This document shows, piece after piece, positions 8,898-23,583 of a stretch of 64,000 nt of DNA. Under the pieces are notes generated by a model that had not been told where the DNA came from, did no database searches, and saw only the letters and a program-made list of their open reading frames with translations. A program made the position numbers and the translations under genes. How positions within the stretch are numbered: the first letter of the stretch is position 1; the number at the start of each line of letters is the position of its first letter. Where the stretch lies: contig NZ_CP069303.1 of NCBI RefSeq assembly GCF_016839145.1, positions 4,528,501-4,592,500 on the forward strand. Direction: 5' to 3'. This DNA is from Shinella sp. PSBB067 (GTDB lineage: Bacteria > Pseudomonadota > Alphaproteobacteria > Rhizobiales > Rhizobiaceae).

Positions 8898-8926
8898 AAC
8901 CGGCCGGCATCCGCCGGCCGGTTTTT
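8898..8926 (+). terminator. Intercistronic hairpin between aglE and aglF
   Basis: A perfect 11-bp stem (8898-8908 with 8913-8923), an ATCC loop and a following T-run (8922-8926) lie inside the operon, 9 bases after the aglE stop. It would act as a partial terminator or 3'-protecting structure that raises aglE expression over aglFGAK. Confidence 0.8.
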
Positions 8927-9029
8927 CCAAGCATGCCGAATGCAGCCGGACCATGCGGAACGAAGCCGCGTGAATGCTCGATGCGCCTCTGAGGGTCCAT
9001 GAGGGGCGCATTCCTGGGGAGGAACTGTC

Positions 9030-10037
9030 ATGCAGCAACTGTTATTCGCCATCTTCACGATGGTGGCGGGCGTGCTTGCCTGCGCCGTCTATTTCTTCGG
9101 AACGAACTGGCTGCTCGACAGGATCTTCCCCTCCAAGGGGCGGATGGGCGCCGAGGCGTCCCGCAACCTCAGGATCACCAATGCCGTCCGGCCCTGGCTC
9201 TTCATGGCGCCGGCGCTCTTCGCGCTCACCGTCTATCTCGTCTATCCGGTCTTCGAATCCGTGCGGCTCTCCTTCCACGACCGCTCGGGCCAGCAGTTCA
9301 TCGGCTTGAGCAACTTCGCCTGGATGATCAAAGACGGCGAGTTCCGCCAGTCCATCTTCAACAATTTCCTCTGGCTGCTGGTGGTTCCGGCGCTTTCCAC
9401 CTTCTTCGGCCTCGTCATCGCCGCGCTCACCGACCGCATCTGGTGGGGCAATATCGCCAAGACGCTGATCTTCATGCCGATGGCGATCTCCTTCGTCGGC
9501 GCGGCGGTCATCTGGAAATTCGTCTACGACTACCGTTCGGAAGGCTCCGAGCAGATCGGCATCCTCAACGCCGTCGTCGTCGCCCTCGGCGGCACGCCCG
9601 AGGCGTGGATGACCATTCCCTTCTGGAACAATTTCTTCCTCATGGTCATCCTGGTCTGGATCCAGACGGGTTTTGCCATGGTCATCCTCTCGGCCGCGCT
9701 GCGCGGCATCCCGGAAGAGACGATCGAGGCGGCCGTCATCGACGGCGCGAACGGCGTGCAGATCTTCTTCAAGATCATGGTGCCGCAGATCTGGGGCACC
9801 ATCGCCGTCGTCTGGACGACCATCACCATCCTCGTCCTCAAGGTCTTCGACATCGTGCTCGCCATGACCAACGGCCAGTGGCAGACGCAGGTGCTCGCCA
9901 ACCTGATGTTCGACTGGATGTTCCGCGGCGGCGGCGACTTCGGCCGCGGCGCGGCCATCGCCGTCGTCATCATGATCCTCGTCGTGCCGATCATGATCTG
10001 GAACATCCGCAACGCCACCAGGGAAATGGAGCGCTGA
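9030..10037 (+). CDS. aglF: Alpha-glucoside ABC transporter permease AglF
   Basis: This inner-membrane permease belongs to the MalF-like sugar group. The 335-residue protein has an extra N-terminal hydrophobic helix (residues 5-25) ahead of the usual six. The conserved cytoplasmic EAA loop, which contacts the ATPase, is seen as EETIEAAVIDGANGVQIFFK about two-thirds along. The start ATG follows a GGGGAGG site. aglG begins one base after its stop, so the two permeases are made together and should form a heterodimer with AglK on the cytoplasmic side. Confidence 0.93.
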   Translation: MQQLLFAIFTMVAGVLACAVYFFGTNWLLDRIFPSKGRMGAEASRNLRITNAVRPWLFMAPALFALTVYLVYPVFESVRLSFHDRSGQQFIGLSNFAWMIKDGEFRQSIFNNFLWLLVVPALSTFFGLVIAALTDRIWWGNIAKTLIFMPMAISFVGAAVIWKFVYDYRSEGSEQIGILNAVVVALGGTPEAWMTIPFWNNFFLMVILVWIQTGFAMVILSAALRGIPEETIEAAVIDGANGVQIFFKIMVPQIWGTIAVVWTTITILVLKVFDIVLAMTNGQWQTQVLANLMFDWMFRGGGDFGRGAAIAVVIMILVVPIMIWNIRNATREMER

Positions 10038-10038
10038 G

Positions 10039-11187
10039 ATGATCGCCACCTCCCGTTCGCCGCTCATCCTCGTCGTCCATCTCTCGGTCCTCCTCATCGT
10101 CGCGCTCTGGACGCTGCCGACCGCCGGCCTTCTGATCTCCTCGCTGCGCGACAAGGACCAGCTCGCCGTCTCCGGCTGGTGGACGGCGCTGTCCACCTCC
10201 TCGCAGAACCTCACGGGCCGCGCCGCAACGCCGGAAGCGCAGGTCGAGCGCGAGGGCAAGTTCGTCATTTCCGGCAACCTCATCGACGACGGCGGCAATG
10301 CCAAGGTCTCCGCCTTCGGCTTCCGCCCCATGCAGCCCGCCGCCTTCGAGGCGGGCACCGCCGCCGACATCGGCGACGGCCAGATGCTGACCGTCAACGA
10401 GGACGGCAGCTACGAGATCGTCTCGCCGACGAGGATGGAAGGCACGCGCGGCCAGCGCATCTTCTACACCGCCTCCGTCCCGCCGCGCTTCACGCTCGAC
10501 AACTATCGGGAAGTTCTGAGCGCCGCCGGCATCGGCTCGTCCTTCATCAACTCGCTGACGGTGGCGATCCCCTCCACCATCATCCCGATCCTCGTCGCCG
10601 CCTTCTGCGCCTACGCGCTCGCCTGGATGCCGTTTCCCGGCCGGGCGATCCTGATCGCCGTCGTCGTCGGCCTGCTCGTCGTGCCCTTGCAGATGTCGCT
10701 GATCCCGCTGCTCCGGCTCTATAACGGCGTCGGCGCGTTCTTCGGCGTGCCGGCCAAGACCTATGTCGGCATCTGGCTCGCCCATATGGGCTTCGGCCTG
10801 CCGCTCGCGGTCTATCTGCTGCGCAACTACATGGCCGGCCTGCCGCGCGAGATCATGGAATCGGCCCGCGTTGACGGCGCGTCGGATTTCGACATCTTCG
10901 TGAAGATCATCCTACCGCTGTCCTTCCCGGCGCTCGCTTCCTTCGCCATCTTCCAGTTCCTGTGGACGTGGAACGACCTGCTCGTCGCCATGGTCTTTCT
11001 CGGCACGGGCAATGACGAGCTGGTGCTGACCGGGCGCCTGGTGAACCTCCTCGGTTCGCGCGGCGGCAACTGGGAAATCCTCACGGCCTCCGCCTTCATC
11101 ACCATCATCGTCCCCCTCATCGTCTTCTTCAGCCTGCAGCGCTACCTCGTGCGCGGCCTGCTGGCGGGTTCGGTCAAGGGCGGCTGA
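10039..11187 (+). CDS. aglG: Alpha-glucoside ABC transporter permease AglG
   Basis: This is a MalG-like inner-membrane permease of 382 residues. Between membrane segment 1 (residues 8-35) and the remaining segments there is an insert of about 100 residues (roughly 50-155) that is hydrophilic, Gly/Asp rich and therefore probably periplasmic; most MalG-type permeases lack one this long. The EAA loop is clear (PREIMESARVDGASDFDIFV). It is the second permease of the Agl transporter and pairs with AglF. The insert may contact the binding protein, but that is inference. Confidence 0.92.
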   Translation: MIATSRSPLILVVHLSVLLIVALWTLPTAGLLISSLRDKDQLAVSGWWTALSTSSQNLTGRAATPEAQVEREGKFVISGNLIDDGGNAKVSAFGFRPMQPAAFEAGTAADIGDGQMLTVNEDGSYEIVSPTRMEGTRGQRIFYTASVPPRFTLDNYREVLSAAGIGSSFINSLTVAIPSTIIPILVAAFCAYALAWMPFPGRAILIAVVVGLLVVPLQMSLIPLLRLYNGVGAFFGVPAKTYVGIWLAHMGFGLPLAVYLLRNYMAGLPREIMESARVDGASDFDIFVKIILPLSFPALASFAIFQFLWTWNDLLVAMVFLGTGNDELVLTGRLVNLLGSRGGNWEILTASAFITIIVPLIVFFSLQRYLVRGLLAGSVKGG

Positions 11188-11212
11188 CAACTTGCAGACA
11201 GGACAAACGGGA

Positions 11213-12865
<1,653 letters not shown>

Positions 12866-12932
12866 CGGATCGATGCATGAGGAGCGCGAAGCGGTTCGCA
12901 CGCGCAATCGGGACACAAGGGGAGGTAGCAAG

Positions 12933-14024
<1,092 letters not shown>

Positions 14025-14213
14025 ACAGGGACACCGCCACGATCCTTGTGCGACATGTCGCCGGGCTGCAGGATTTAGCCTTGCCGCTCAACCCCGTGTT
14101 AAGCCTTGCTCCCCTACGTTTTCCCCGAAAATGGAAAGTGCCGGGGCAGCAGGCGGATGAGCATTCAGGGTCAAGACCCGCGGGGCAATTATCTGAACAA
14201 GGAAGAGTCCTTC

Positions 14214-14570
14214 ATGTACGACCGGGAAAAAAGTTTCCCGCTGGAGGACACCTGCAACGAGGCCCGCATCGAGTTCACCGAGAGCGGCGGGCTCGTCAAT
14301 CTCGTCTCCCGCCGCGGCGTCATCATCAAGCTGTCGCGCAGCGGCGCCGTCATCACCATGACGTCGAAGTTCCAGCTTCCGCGCAACTTCTACCTCGACA
14401 TCGTCAGCGCCCGAATCCCGATGATCGGCTGCCTGACGCAGCGCGTTTATCCGAACGACGTGGTGGAAGCCCGCTTCCTGCGCCTGCTCTCCGACAAGGA
14501 CCTGCAGCGCATCTTCGTCTACTCCACCCACCGCAACCACCAGGGCCGGACGCTGGATATCTATGGCTGA
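14214..14570 (+). CDS. PilZ-like domain protein, degenerate c-di-GMP motifs
   Basis: The ATG at 14214, preceded by GGAAGAG (14201-14207), gives 118 residues; a longer reading starting at 14157 is possible. The beta-rich layout, with [14 protein letters not shown] where PilZ domains have the D/NxSxxG turn, and [13 protein letters not shown] in the last strands, resembles the small PilZ proteins common in rhizobia. I do not see the RxxxR motif needed for cyclic-di-GMP binding, so it may be a non-binding PilZ relative. There is no signal or membrane segment. It is separated from aglK by 189 bases and is probably transcribed alone. Confidence 0.5.
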   Translation: MYDREKSFPLEDTCNEARIEFTESGGLVNLVSRRGVIIKLSRSGAVITMTSKFQLPRNFYLDIVSARIPMIGCLTQRVYPNDVVEARFLRLLSDKDLQRIFVYSTHRNHQGRTLDIYG

Positions 14571-14576
14571 GGGTTT

Positions 14577-14586
14577 GGGGGGGGGG
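14577..14586. repeat. Run of ten G residues
   Basis: A homopolymeric G10 tract lies 7 bases after the stop codon of the PilZ-like gene, outside any coding sequence. Such tracts are prone to slippage and to sequencing error. Confidence 0.9.
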
Positions 14587-14603
14587 CGCTGCCCCTCGTC
14601 CCG

Positions 14604-14647
14604 CTGCCGCCACCTTCTCCCCGCAAGCGGCGAGAAGGTGGCGGCAG
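14604..14647. repeat. Long palindrome between convergent genes, possible REP-like element/terminator
   Basis: Two perfectly complementary 16-base arms (14604-14619 and 14632-14647) enclose a second small stem (CCGC-AA-GCGG, 14621-14630). It lies between the stops of the PilZ-like gene and edd. There is no T-run, so it may serve as a Rho-independent-like barrier or mRNA end-stabilising structure. Its form resembles dispersed intergenic palindromes of rhizobial genomes, which I cannot confirm without a genome-wide search. Confidence 0.7.
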
Positions 14648-14671
14648 GCGGATGAAGGGCGGCTTGCCCGA

Positions 14672-16492
<1,821 letters not shown>

Positions 16493-16614
16493 GGGGCTAT
16501 CCTGACTTTCTCGATTGCGTTCTGGCGCGGCAAAGCGAGCGGGAAAGCTACGCCATCCGCGGGTAACGACGGCGCTTCGCGCCGGGCATGTTCGGCTTCA
16601 GCCGGCCGGGCGCC

Positions 16615-17313
16615 CTAGGGCGCCCAGTAGATGTCGACCGGCGTTGCCGCGCGCCGGAGAACGGCACGGATCGGCATATCGGTTTCCGGGCCGTCGCCCG
16701 TGGCGGCGGCAAGCACGTCCTTCTTGCCCTGGCCTTCGATGTGCAGCACCAGAAGGCGGGCATCCTGAAGGCTGGCGAAGGTGAGGGTAAGGCGGGTTTC
16801 GCCCGCGCCCTCCGCTTCCATGGTGATCACGCCGCGGGGCGTTGCGGCCGAGATCGCCTCGGCAAGGTTGCTGCCGCCGGGGAAGAACGAGGCCGTATGG
16901 CCGTCCGTTCCCATGCCGAGGACGACGACGTCGAAGGGATGGCCGAGGCTTGCGACAGCGGCGGAGGCGATCTTCGCCGCCTCTTCCGCGCTGCCGGCGT
17001 CCCGGTAGAGCGGCAGGAAGCCTGCAGCCTTCGCCTTGCCCTGCAGCAGGTTGTCGGCGACGAGCAGGTGGTTCGAGCGCGGATTGTCCGCCGGCACGAA
17101 GCGCTCGTCGACGAGCGTGACCGTCACCTTGCTCCAGTCGATGTCGCGGGTGGCGAGCGCCCGGAAGAAGGCCTTGGGCGTCGAGCCGCCGGAAACCGCG
17201 ATGGTCGCGCGGCCGCGCGCGGCGATACCGTCGGCGAGTGCGGCGGAAACGCGGTCCGCCAGCCCTTCGGCCAATGCCGCGCCGTCCCTGAATTCATGCA
17301 TTTCAGCGCTCAT
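16615..17313 (-). CDS. pgl: 6-phosphogluconolactonase
   Basis: Pgl hydrolyses 6-phosphogluconolactone, the product of Zwf, to 6-phosphogluconate. The 232-residue protein is of the NagB/DevB type: SGGSTPKAFF (about residue 41), LVDERFVP with substrate-binding Asp-Glu-Arg, and the VVLGMGTDGHTASFFPG block. It is translated from an ATG 9 bases after the zwf stop, so the two enzymes of consecutive steps are coupled. Cytoplasmic; no unusual residues noticed. Confidence 0.95.
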   Translation of the reverse strand: MSAEMHEFRDGAALAEGLADRVSAALADGIAARGRATIAVSGGSTPKAFFRALATRDIDWSKVTVTLVDERFVPADNPRSNHLLVADNLLQGKAKAAGFLPLYRDAGSAEEAAKIASAAVASLGHPFDVVVLGMGTDGHTASFFPGGSNLAEAISAATPRGVITMEAEGAGETRLTLTFASLQDARLLVLHIEGQGKKDVLAAATGDGPETDMPIRAVLRRAATPVDIYWAP

Positions 17314-17322
17314 CGGCCTTCC

Positions 17323-18795
<1,473 letters not shown>

Positions 18796-18892
18796 CGGAT
18801 AATCTCGATCTCGTTCTGTTGCCGGGTGTTATAATCTAATCGATTTAAAAACACCAGCGTGCAACGCAACAAAATCGGTGCTTCCGTTTCGA

Positions 18893-20176
18893 TCAGAGCC
18901 TGTCGCGCAGCGCGTACCATGTCATGGCGAGGAACAGAAGCGGCGAGCGCAAGCGCCGGCCACCGGGAAAGGCCGGAATCTTCAGGGCCTTCATCAGGTC
19001 CAACTCGCTGCTGCCATCAGTCACGTCGTCCGCATAGAGCTTGCCGCAATAGTTTGCCAGCATGACGCCATGGCCGGAATAGCCGCCGATGGTGGTGATG
19101 CCGGGCATGACCTCGCGCACATAGGGCTTGCGCGGCATGGTGATGCCGACGGAGCCGCCCCAGGCATGGGTGAGCTCGATGCCCTTCAACTCCGGATAGA
19201 CCTCCTCGATCTGCCGGCGGATGGGCGGCGTCATGTCGTCGAGGTTTTCCGAATAGGCCTCGCGCCCGCCGAAGAGCAGCCGGCCGTCGCGGGTCTTGCG
19301 GAAATAGCGCACGACGAACCGCGTGTCGGCGATGGCCTCGCCGCCGGGAATGACTGAGGGGAACTTGTCGAGCGGCACCGTCGCGCCGATGAAGGAGCGG
19401 ATCGGCATGACATGCGCCGCCGTCTTCGGCTCCAGATCGCCGATATAGGCATTGCAGGCGACCAGCGCCTTGTCGGCGCGGATCGTGCCCTTCGCCGTGG
19501 TGATCACCGCCTTGCCGCCGGCTCGCTCGATCTTCAGCGCGGGGGTCTTCTCGTGCAGGCTGGCGCCGGCGGCCTTCGCGGCGCGGGCGATGCCGACCAG
19601 CAGCTTCATCGGGTGGATATGGCCGGTGCCGGTGTCGCGGATGCCGAAGAAGAAGCGCTTCGAGCCCACGCGCTCCTCCGTCTCCGCCCGGTCCATGTAA
19701 TGCATGTGCGGATAGCCGAAACGGGTTGCGGCGATCTCGACATGATCGCGGAAATCCTTCTCGAAGCTTGCCTTGTGGCTGACATTGAGCTGGCCGGGGA
19801 CGTATTCGATGTCGAGATTCTGCGCATCGGCGAAGTCGTGGACATGGCGCTTGGCATTCTCGGCAAGGTCGAAGAGGGCCTTTGCGCGCTCGTAGCCGAG
19901 CTCGGCCTCCAGCGCCTCCGCCTCGGCGCGCTGGCCGGTGCCGAGTTGCCCGCCGTTGCGCCCGGACGCGCCGTCGCCGAAGCGGTGCGCCTCGATGAGC
20001 GTGACGCGGACGCCCTTCCGCGCGAGATTGTAGGCGGCCTGCAGGCCGGTGAAGCCGCCGCCGACGATGGCGACATCGGTCTCCACCGAGCCGTCGAGGG
20101 GGGCATATTCGGGGCGGTCTCCGACACTCGCCTCATACCAGGAGATGCCGGGGGAAATCGGGCTTTGCCAGGGCAT
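18893..20176 (-). CDS. puuB: Gamma-glutamylputrescine oxidase-like FAD oxidoreductase
   Basis: This DAO-family flavoenzyme would oxidise gamma-glutamylputrescine to the gamma-glutamyl aldehyde with release of ammonia and H2O2, the second step of putrescine breakdown. The FAD loop VAIVGGGFTGLQAAYNLARK (near residue 35) and the C-terminal PGITTIGGYSGHGVMLANYCG block (second FAD contact) define the family. I use the ATG at 20176; a GTG 9 bases upstream is equally possible because neither has a strong ribosome-binding site. It follows puuA on the same strand after 94 bases. Substrate specificity rests on this pairing and the family. Confidence 0.82.
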   Translation of the reverse strand: MPWQSPISPGISWYEASVGDRPEYAPLDGSVETDVAIVGGGFTGLQAAYNLARKGVRVTLIEAHRFGDGASGRNGGQLGTGQRAEAEALEAELGYERAKALFDLAENAKRHVHDFADAQNLDIEYVPGQLNVSHKASFEKDFRDHVEIAATRFGYPHMHYMDRAETEERVGSKRFFFGIRDTGTGHIHPMKLLVGIARAAKAAGASLHEKTPALKIERAGGKAVITTAKGTIRADKALVACNAYIGDLEPKTAAHVMPIRSFIGATVPLDKFPSVIPGGEAIADTRFVVRYFRKTRDGRLLFGGREAYSENLDDMTPPIRRQIEEVYPELKGIELTHAWGGSVGITMPRKPYVREVMPGITTIGGYSGHGVMLANYCGKLYADDVTDGSSELDLMKALKIPAFPGGRRLRSPLLFLAMTWYALRDRL

Positions 20177-20270
20177 TGCGCACACTCGTGTTCGAGAGGG
20201 TGCGGCGGCGCGCCGGGGCGCCGCCGCTCTCAGGATCGGATCTCTTGCAGCGGCCCGGACCGCCGGCCGC

Positions 20271-21710
20271 TCAGACGTTGAGCAGCAGGAACTCGCGCTC
20301 CCAGGGGCTGATCACCTGCATGAAGGTCTCGAACTCGCCCCGCTTGACGCCGGCATAGAGGCCGATGAACTCGGCGCTCAGCACCTCGGCCAGAGCCGGG
20401 TCGGATTCGAGCAGCGACACGGCTTCGAGCAGGCCGCGCGGCAGCTCGATCGAGCCCTCGTTGGCGGTGTCCTCCGTCGGCGCGGTCGGCTCCAGCTTGT
20501 TCATGATGCCGAGCAGGCCGCAGCCGAGCGAGGCCGCGAGCGCGAGATAGGGGTTGGCGTCCGAGCCCGGCAGGCGGTTCTCGATGCGCCGCGCCGCGGC
20601 ATCCGATACCGGCACGCGGAAGGCCGTCGTGCGGTTGTCGTAGCCCCAGGCATTGTTGACCGGCGCCGACATGTCGGGCGTCAGGCGCCGGTAGGAGTTC
20701 ACATAAGGCGCCATCATGACCAGCGTCTTCGGCACATAGGCCTGCATGCCGCCGATGAAGTGGAAGAACTCCTTCGACGCCGAACCGTCCGGATTGGAGA
20801 AGACGTTCCTGCCGGTCTCGATATCGACCACCGACTGGTGGATGTGCATCGCCGAGCCGGCCTGCCCCTGCATGGGCTTTGCCATGAAGGTGGCATAGAT
20901 GCCGTGCTTGAGCGCCGCCTCGCGGATCGTGCGCTTGAACAGGAACACCTGGTCGGCAAGCTCTACGGGATCGCCGTGGCGCAGGTTGATCTCGAGCTGC
21001 GCCGGCCCTTCCTCGTGGATCAGGGTATCGATCTCCAGGCCCTGCTTTTCCGAGAAGTGGTAGATATCGTCGATCAGCTCGTCGAACTCGTTGATGCCGG
21101 CGATGGAATAGCCCTGGCCGCCCTGGATGGAGCGGCCGGAACGGCCCTTCGGCGGATGCAACGGATAGTCCGGGTCGTCGTTGACGGCGACGAGGTAGAA
21201 CTCGATCTCCGGCGCCACGACCGGCTTCCAGCCGCGGTCGCGATACATGCTCACGACGTTCTTCAGGACGTTGCGCGGCGTATAGGGCACGCTCTCGCCG
21301 GTCGAGCCGACGATGTCGCAGATGACCTGGGCGGTCGGATCGGTCTCCCACGGCACCACGGAAAGCGTGGAAAGATCCGGCACGAGCTTCAGGTCGCTGT
21401 CGCGCGGCTCGTAGCGGAAATTGCCGGTCTCCTCCGGATAGTCGCCGGAGATCGTGTGGCGGTAGAGCGCCGACGGCAGGGCGAGAGAGGTGTTCGACGT
21501 GAACTTCGATGACGGCATCATCTTGCCGCGCGGCACCCCTGCAAGGTCCGGCGTGATGCATTCGATGTCTTCGATGCCGCGGGCGCGAAGCCAGTCTGCG
21601 GCGTCCTTCCAGGTCTTTACCCCGCGCGGCACGCTGATGGCGGGAGGGATTTTAGAGGAGCGTGCGGCCTTTTCGACGGTAGGGGTAACGACTTTCTTTT
21701 TGGACGGCAT
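20271..21710 (-). CDS. puuA: Gamma-glutamylputrescine synthetase-like (glutamine synthetase family)
   Basis: This glutamine synthetase-fold ligase, 479 residues, probably ligates glutamate to putrescine with ATP. Family motifs visible are EIEFYL (metal site), GPAQLEINLRHGDP, GSAMHIHQS (ATP site), and NNAWGYDNRTTAFRVP near residue 340. The N-terminus is a short Lys-rich extension absent from the housekeeping GlnA, and I do not see the adenylylated-Tyr region of GlnA. The adjoining puuB-like gene and the potFGHI putrescine importer 9 kb away support the polyamine role; rhizobial GlnA-like enzymes for other amines are the alternative. Confidence 0.82.
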   Translation of the reverse strand: MPSKKKVVTPTVEKAARSSKIPPAISVPRGVKTWKDAADWLRARGIEDIECITPDLAGVPRGKMMPSSKFTSNTSLALPSALYRHTISGDYPEETGNFRYEPRDSDLKLVPDLSTLSVVPWETDPTAQVICDIVGSTGESVPYTPRNVLKNVVSMYRDRGWKPVVAPEIEFYLVAVNDDPDYPLHPPKGRSGRSIQGGQGYSIAGINEFDELIDDIYHFSEKQGLEIDTLIHEEGPAQLEINLRHGDPVELADQVFLFKRTIREAALKHGIYATFMAKPMQGQAGSAMHIHQSVVDIETGRNVFSNPDGSASKEFFHFIGGMQAYVPKTLVMMAPYVNSYRRLTPDMSAPVNNAWGYDNRTTAFRVPVSDAAARRIENRLPGSDANPYLALAASLGCGLLGIMNKLEPTAPTEDTANEGSIELPRGLLEAVSLLESDPALAEVLSAEFIGLYAGVKRGEFETFMQVISPWEREFLLLNV

Positions 21711-21875
21711 GAGACACCGGGTTTGGTTGACGATGCGCCATCATAGCCGGAGTTTGACCCTTGGCTAGCTCCCCCCGGGGGGTAGAAAAGACGATTTTTC
21801 AGGAATTTGCGCGCTTTTCGCCGGTTGACTTTCGCCCGCGATGGCCGAAAGGAAGGCGAAACGGGGATCGGATAC

Positions 21876-23057
21876 GTGGCGGAACGGCGGGACGTCGTCA
21901 TCATCGGAGCGGGCGCGGCGGGCATGATGTGCGCCATCGAGGCGGGCCGGCGCGGCCGCCGCGTGCTGGTGCTCGACCATGCCCGTGCGCCCGGCGAGAA
22001 GATCCGCATTTCCGGCGGCGGCCGCTGCAACTTCACCAATATCCATGCCGGGCCGAAGAACTTCCTCTCGGCCAATCCGCATTTCTGCAAGTCGGCGCTC
22101 GCCCGCTATACGCCGCGCGATTTCCTCGACCTCGTCGAGCGCCACCGCATTCCCTGGCACGAGAAGACGCTCGGCCAGCTCTTCTGCGACAATTCGGCGA
22201 AGGACATCATCGCCATGCTGCTGGCGGAGATGAAGGCTGTTGGCGTGGAACTGCGGCTTTCGACGCCGATCGCCGCCGTCGAACACGATGGCGATGCCTT
22301 TCGCGTCGTCACCGGTGAGGGAACGGTGGAAGCGTCGTCGCTGGTCATCGCGACCGGCGGCAAGTCGATCCCCAAGATGGGTGCGACCGGCTTTGCCTAT
22401 CGCATCGCCGAGCAGTTCGGCCTGCCCGTCGTGGAAACCCGCGCCGGCCTCGTCCCGCTGACGCTCGACCCGGCGACGCTTGCCGCCCACGAAGGCCTGC
22501 CCGGCGTCTCGGTGGAGGTCATCGCCCGCCACGGCAGGGCGGAATTCCGCGAGGCGGCGCTCTTCACCCATCGCGGCCTCAGCGGCCCCGCCATCCTGCA
22601 GATCTCGTCCTACTGGCGCGAGGGCGAGGAAATCGCCCTCACCATCTGCCCGGATGTCGATTTTTCCGCCGTCATCGCCGCCGCCCGGCGGCAGAACGGC
22701 CGGCAGGCGCTGCAAACCGTCCTGGCCGATCACATGCCGAAAAAGCTCGCCCAACTCCTCGTCACCGAGATCGGCATAGACGGGCCGCTTGCCGAGCTTC
22801 CCGGCCGCCGCGTCGAGGCGCTCGTCCAGCGCCTCGGGGACTGGCGCCTGCGCCCACCGGGCTCGGAAGGGTATCGCACTGCCGAGGTCACCCTCGGCGG
22901 GGTCGATACGGGAGCGCTGGATTCCCGCAGCATGGCGGCAAAGGCGGTGCCGGGCCTCCATTTCATCGGCGAGGCGGTGGACGTGACGGGCTGGCTCGGC
23001 GGCTACAATTTCCAGTGGGCATGGGCCTCGGGCCATGCGGCGGGCCAGGAAGCCTGA
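21876..23057 (+). CDS. BaiN/HI0933-family NAD(P)/FAD-dependent flavoprotein
   Basis: Widely conserved flavoprotein of undetermined reaction. I prefer the GTG at 21876 (393 residues), where the FAD loop VVIIGAGAAGMMCAIEAGRR begins at residue 7; a longer reading from 21807 adds an unconserved N-terminus. The diagnostic family block ISGGGRCNFTN and the C-terminal FIGEAVDVTGWLGGYNFQWA are present. It is transcribed divergently from puuA with about 165 bases between starts. The family has been linked to steroid or lipid double-bond reduction in some bacteria, but nothing here identifies a substrate. Confidence 0.88.
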   Translation: MAERRDVVIIGAGAAGMMCAIEAGRRGRRVLVLDHARAPGEKIRISGGGRCNFTNIHAGPKNFLSANPHFCKSALARYTPRDFLDLVERHRIPWHEKTLGQLFCDNSAKDIIAMLLAEMKAVGVELRLSTPIAAVEHDGDAFRVVTGEGTVEASSLVIATGGKSIPKMGATGFAYRIAEQFGLPVVETRAGLVPLTLDPATLAAHEGLPGVSVEVIARHGRAEFREAALFTHRGLSGPAILQISSYWREGEEIALTICPDVDFSAVIAAARRQNGRQALQTVLADHMPKKLAQLLVTEIGIDGPLAELPGRRVEALVQRLGDWRLRPPGSEGYRTAEVTLGGVDTGALDSRSMAAKAVPGLHFIGEAVDVTGWLGGYNFQWAWASGHAAGQEA

Positions 23058-23147
23058 GGCCGCGGCGGTCTTTACCATCCCTTAAGACCTCGGAGGGATG
23101 CTGGCCGGAAGTCGGCGTTTTCCGCCCTGCCCGAGGAGGAGGACAAC

Positions 23148-23345
23148 ATGATGTGGGCCGGCTGGCCGGATCATCCGGATTGCCTTTATCCCGTAACGGA
23201 GTATCGCTGCATGTCCGCCAGAAACCGCCCCTCCCGCGCCATCGCCGTCGCCGCGCAGGAAAGCCGCCGCCGCCTCGTCGCGATCGGCATCAATTGCACG
23301 CTCGCCGCAACCCTTCTGGCCGCCCTCGCCATCCTCGCGCTCTGA
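23148..23345 (+). CDS. Small membrane protein of unknown function
   Basis: A 65-residue frame starts with ATGATG just after an unusually strong GAGGAGGAGG ribosome-binding site (23131-23140). The C-terminal third (about residues 43-65) is one uninterrupted hydrophobic helix preceded by an Arg-rich stretch (QESRRRLV), so a single-pass inner-membrane protein with a cytoplasmic N-terminus is predicted. An internal ATG at 23211 would give a shorter 44-residue product. I recognise no family. It lies between the flavoprotein and chemoreceptor genes without clear operon partners. Confidence 0.5.
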   Translation: MMWAGWPDHPDCLYPVTEYRCMSARNRPSRAIAVAAQESRRRLVAIGINCTLAATLLAALAILAL

Positions 23346-23583
23346 CGCTTCGGACTGGTTATAAATCGGTTTAAAAAGTGAGGGAATCTTAAAGATTGCC
23401 GCCGAGTATCGCCCGCATAGGGTTCCGGAGGCCGTGTCCCACGATGGGCGCACGCGGCTGGCAATGACTGCTCCCCCCGGATGCGCGGCATTGCGGCCGC
23501 ATGAAAGTCGGTAATCCGGCGTCCGATCCTGGGGAGGCCCGAAAAGGTCAGGGGTGGAGCACGCCGACAACGGATGTTCCGCC

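Noticed and set aside
18796..18892. Promoter for zwf in the AT-rich patch near 18828-18853
   Set aside because: A TATAAC-like -10 exists on the minus strand but no -35 at acceptable spacing, so it is not called.
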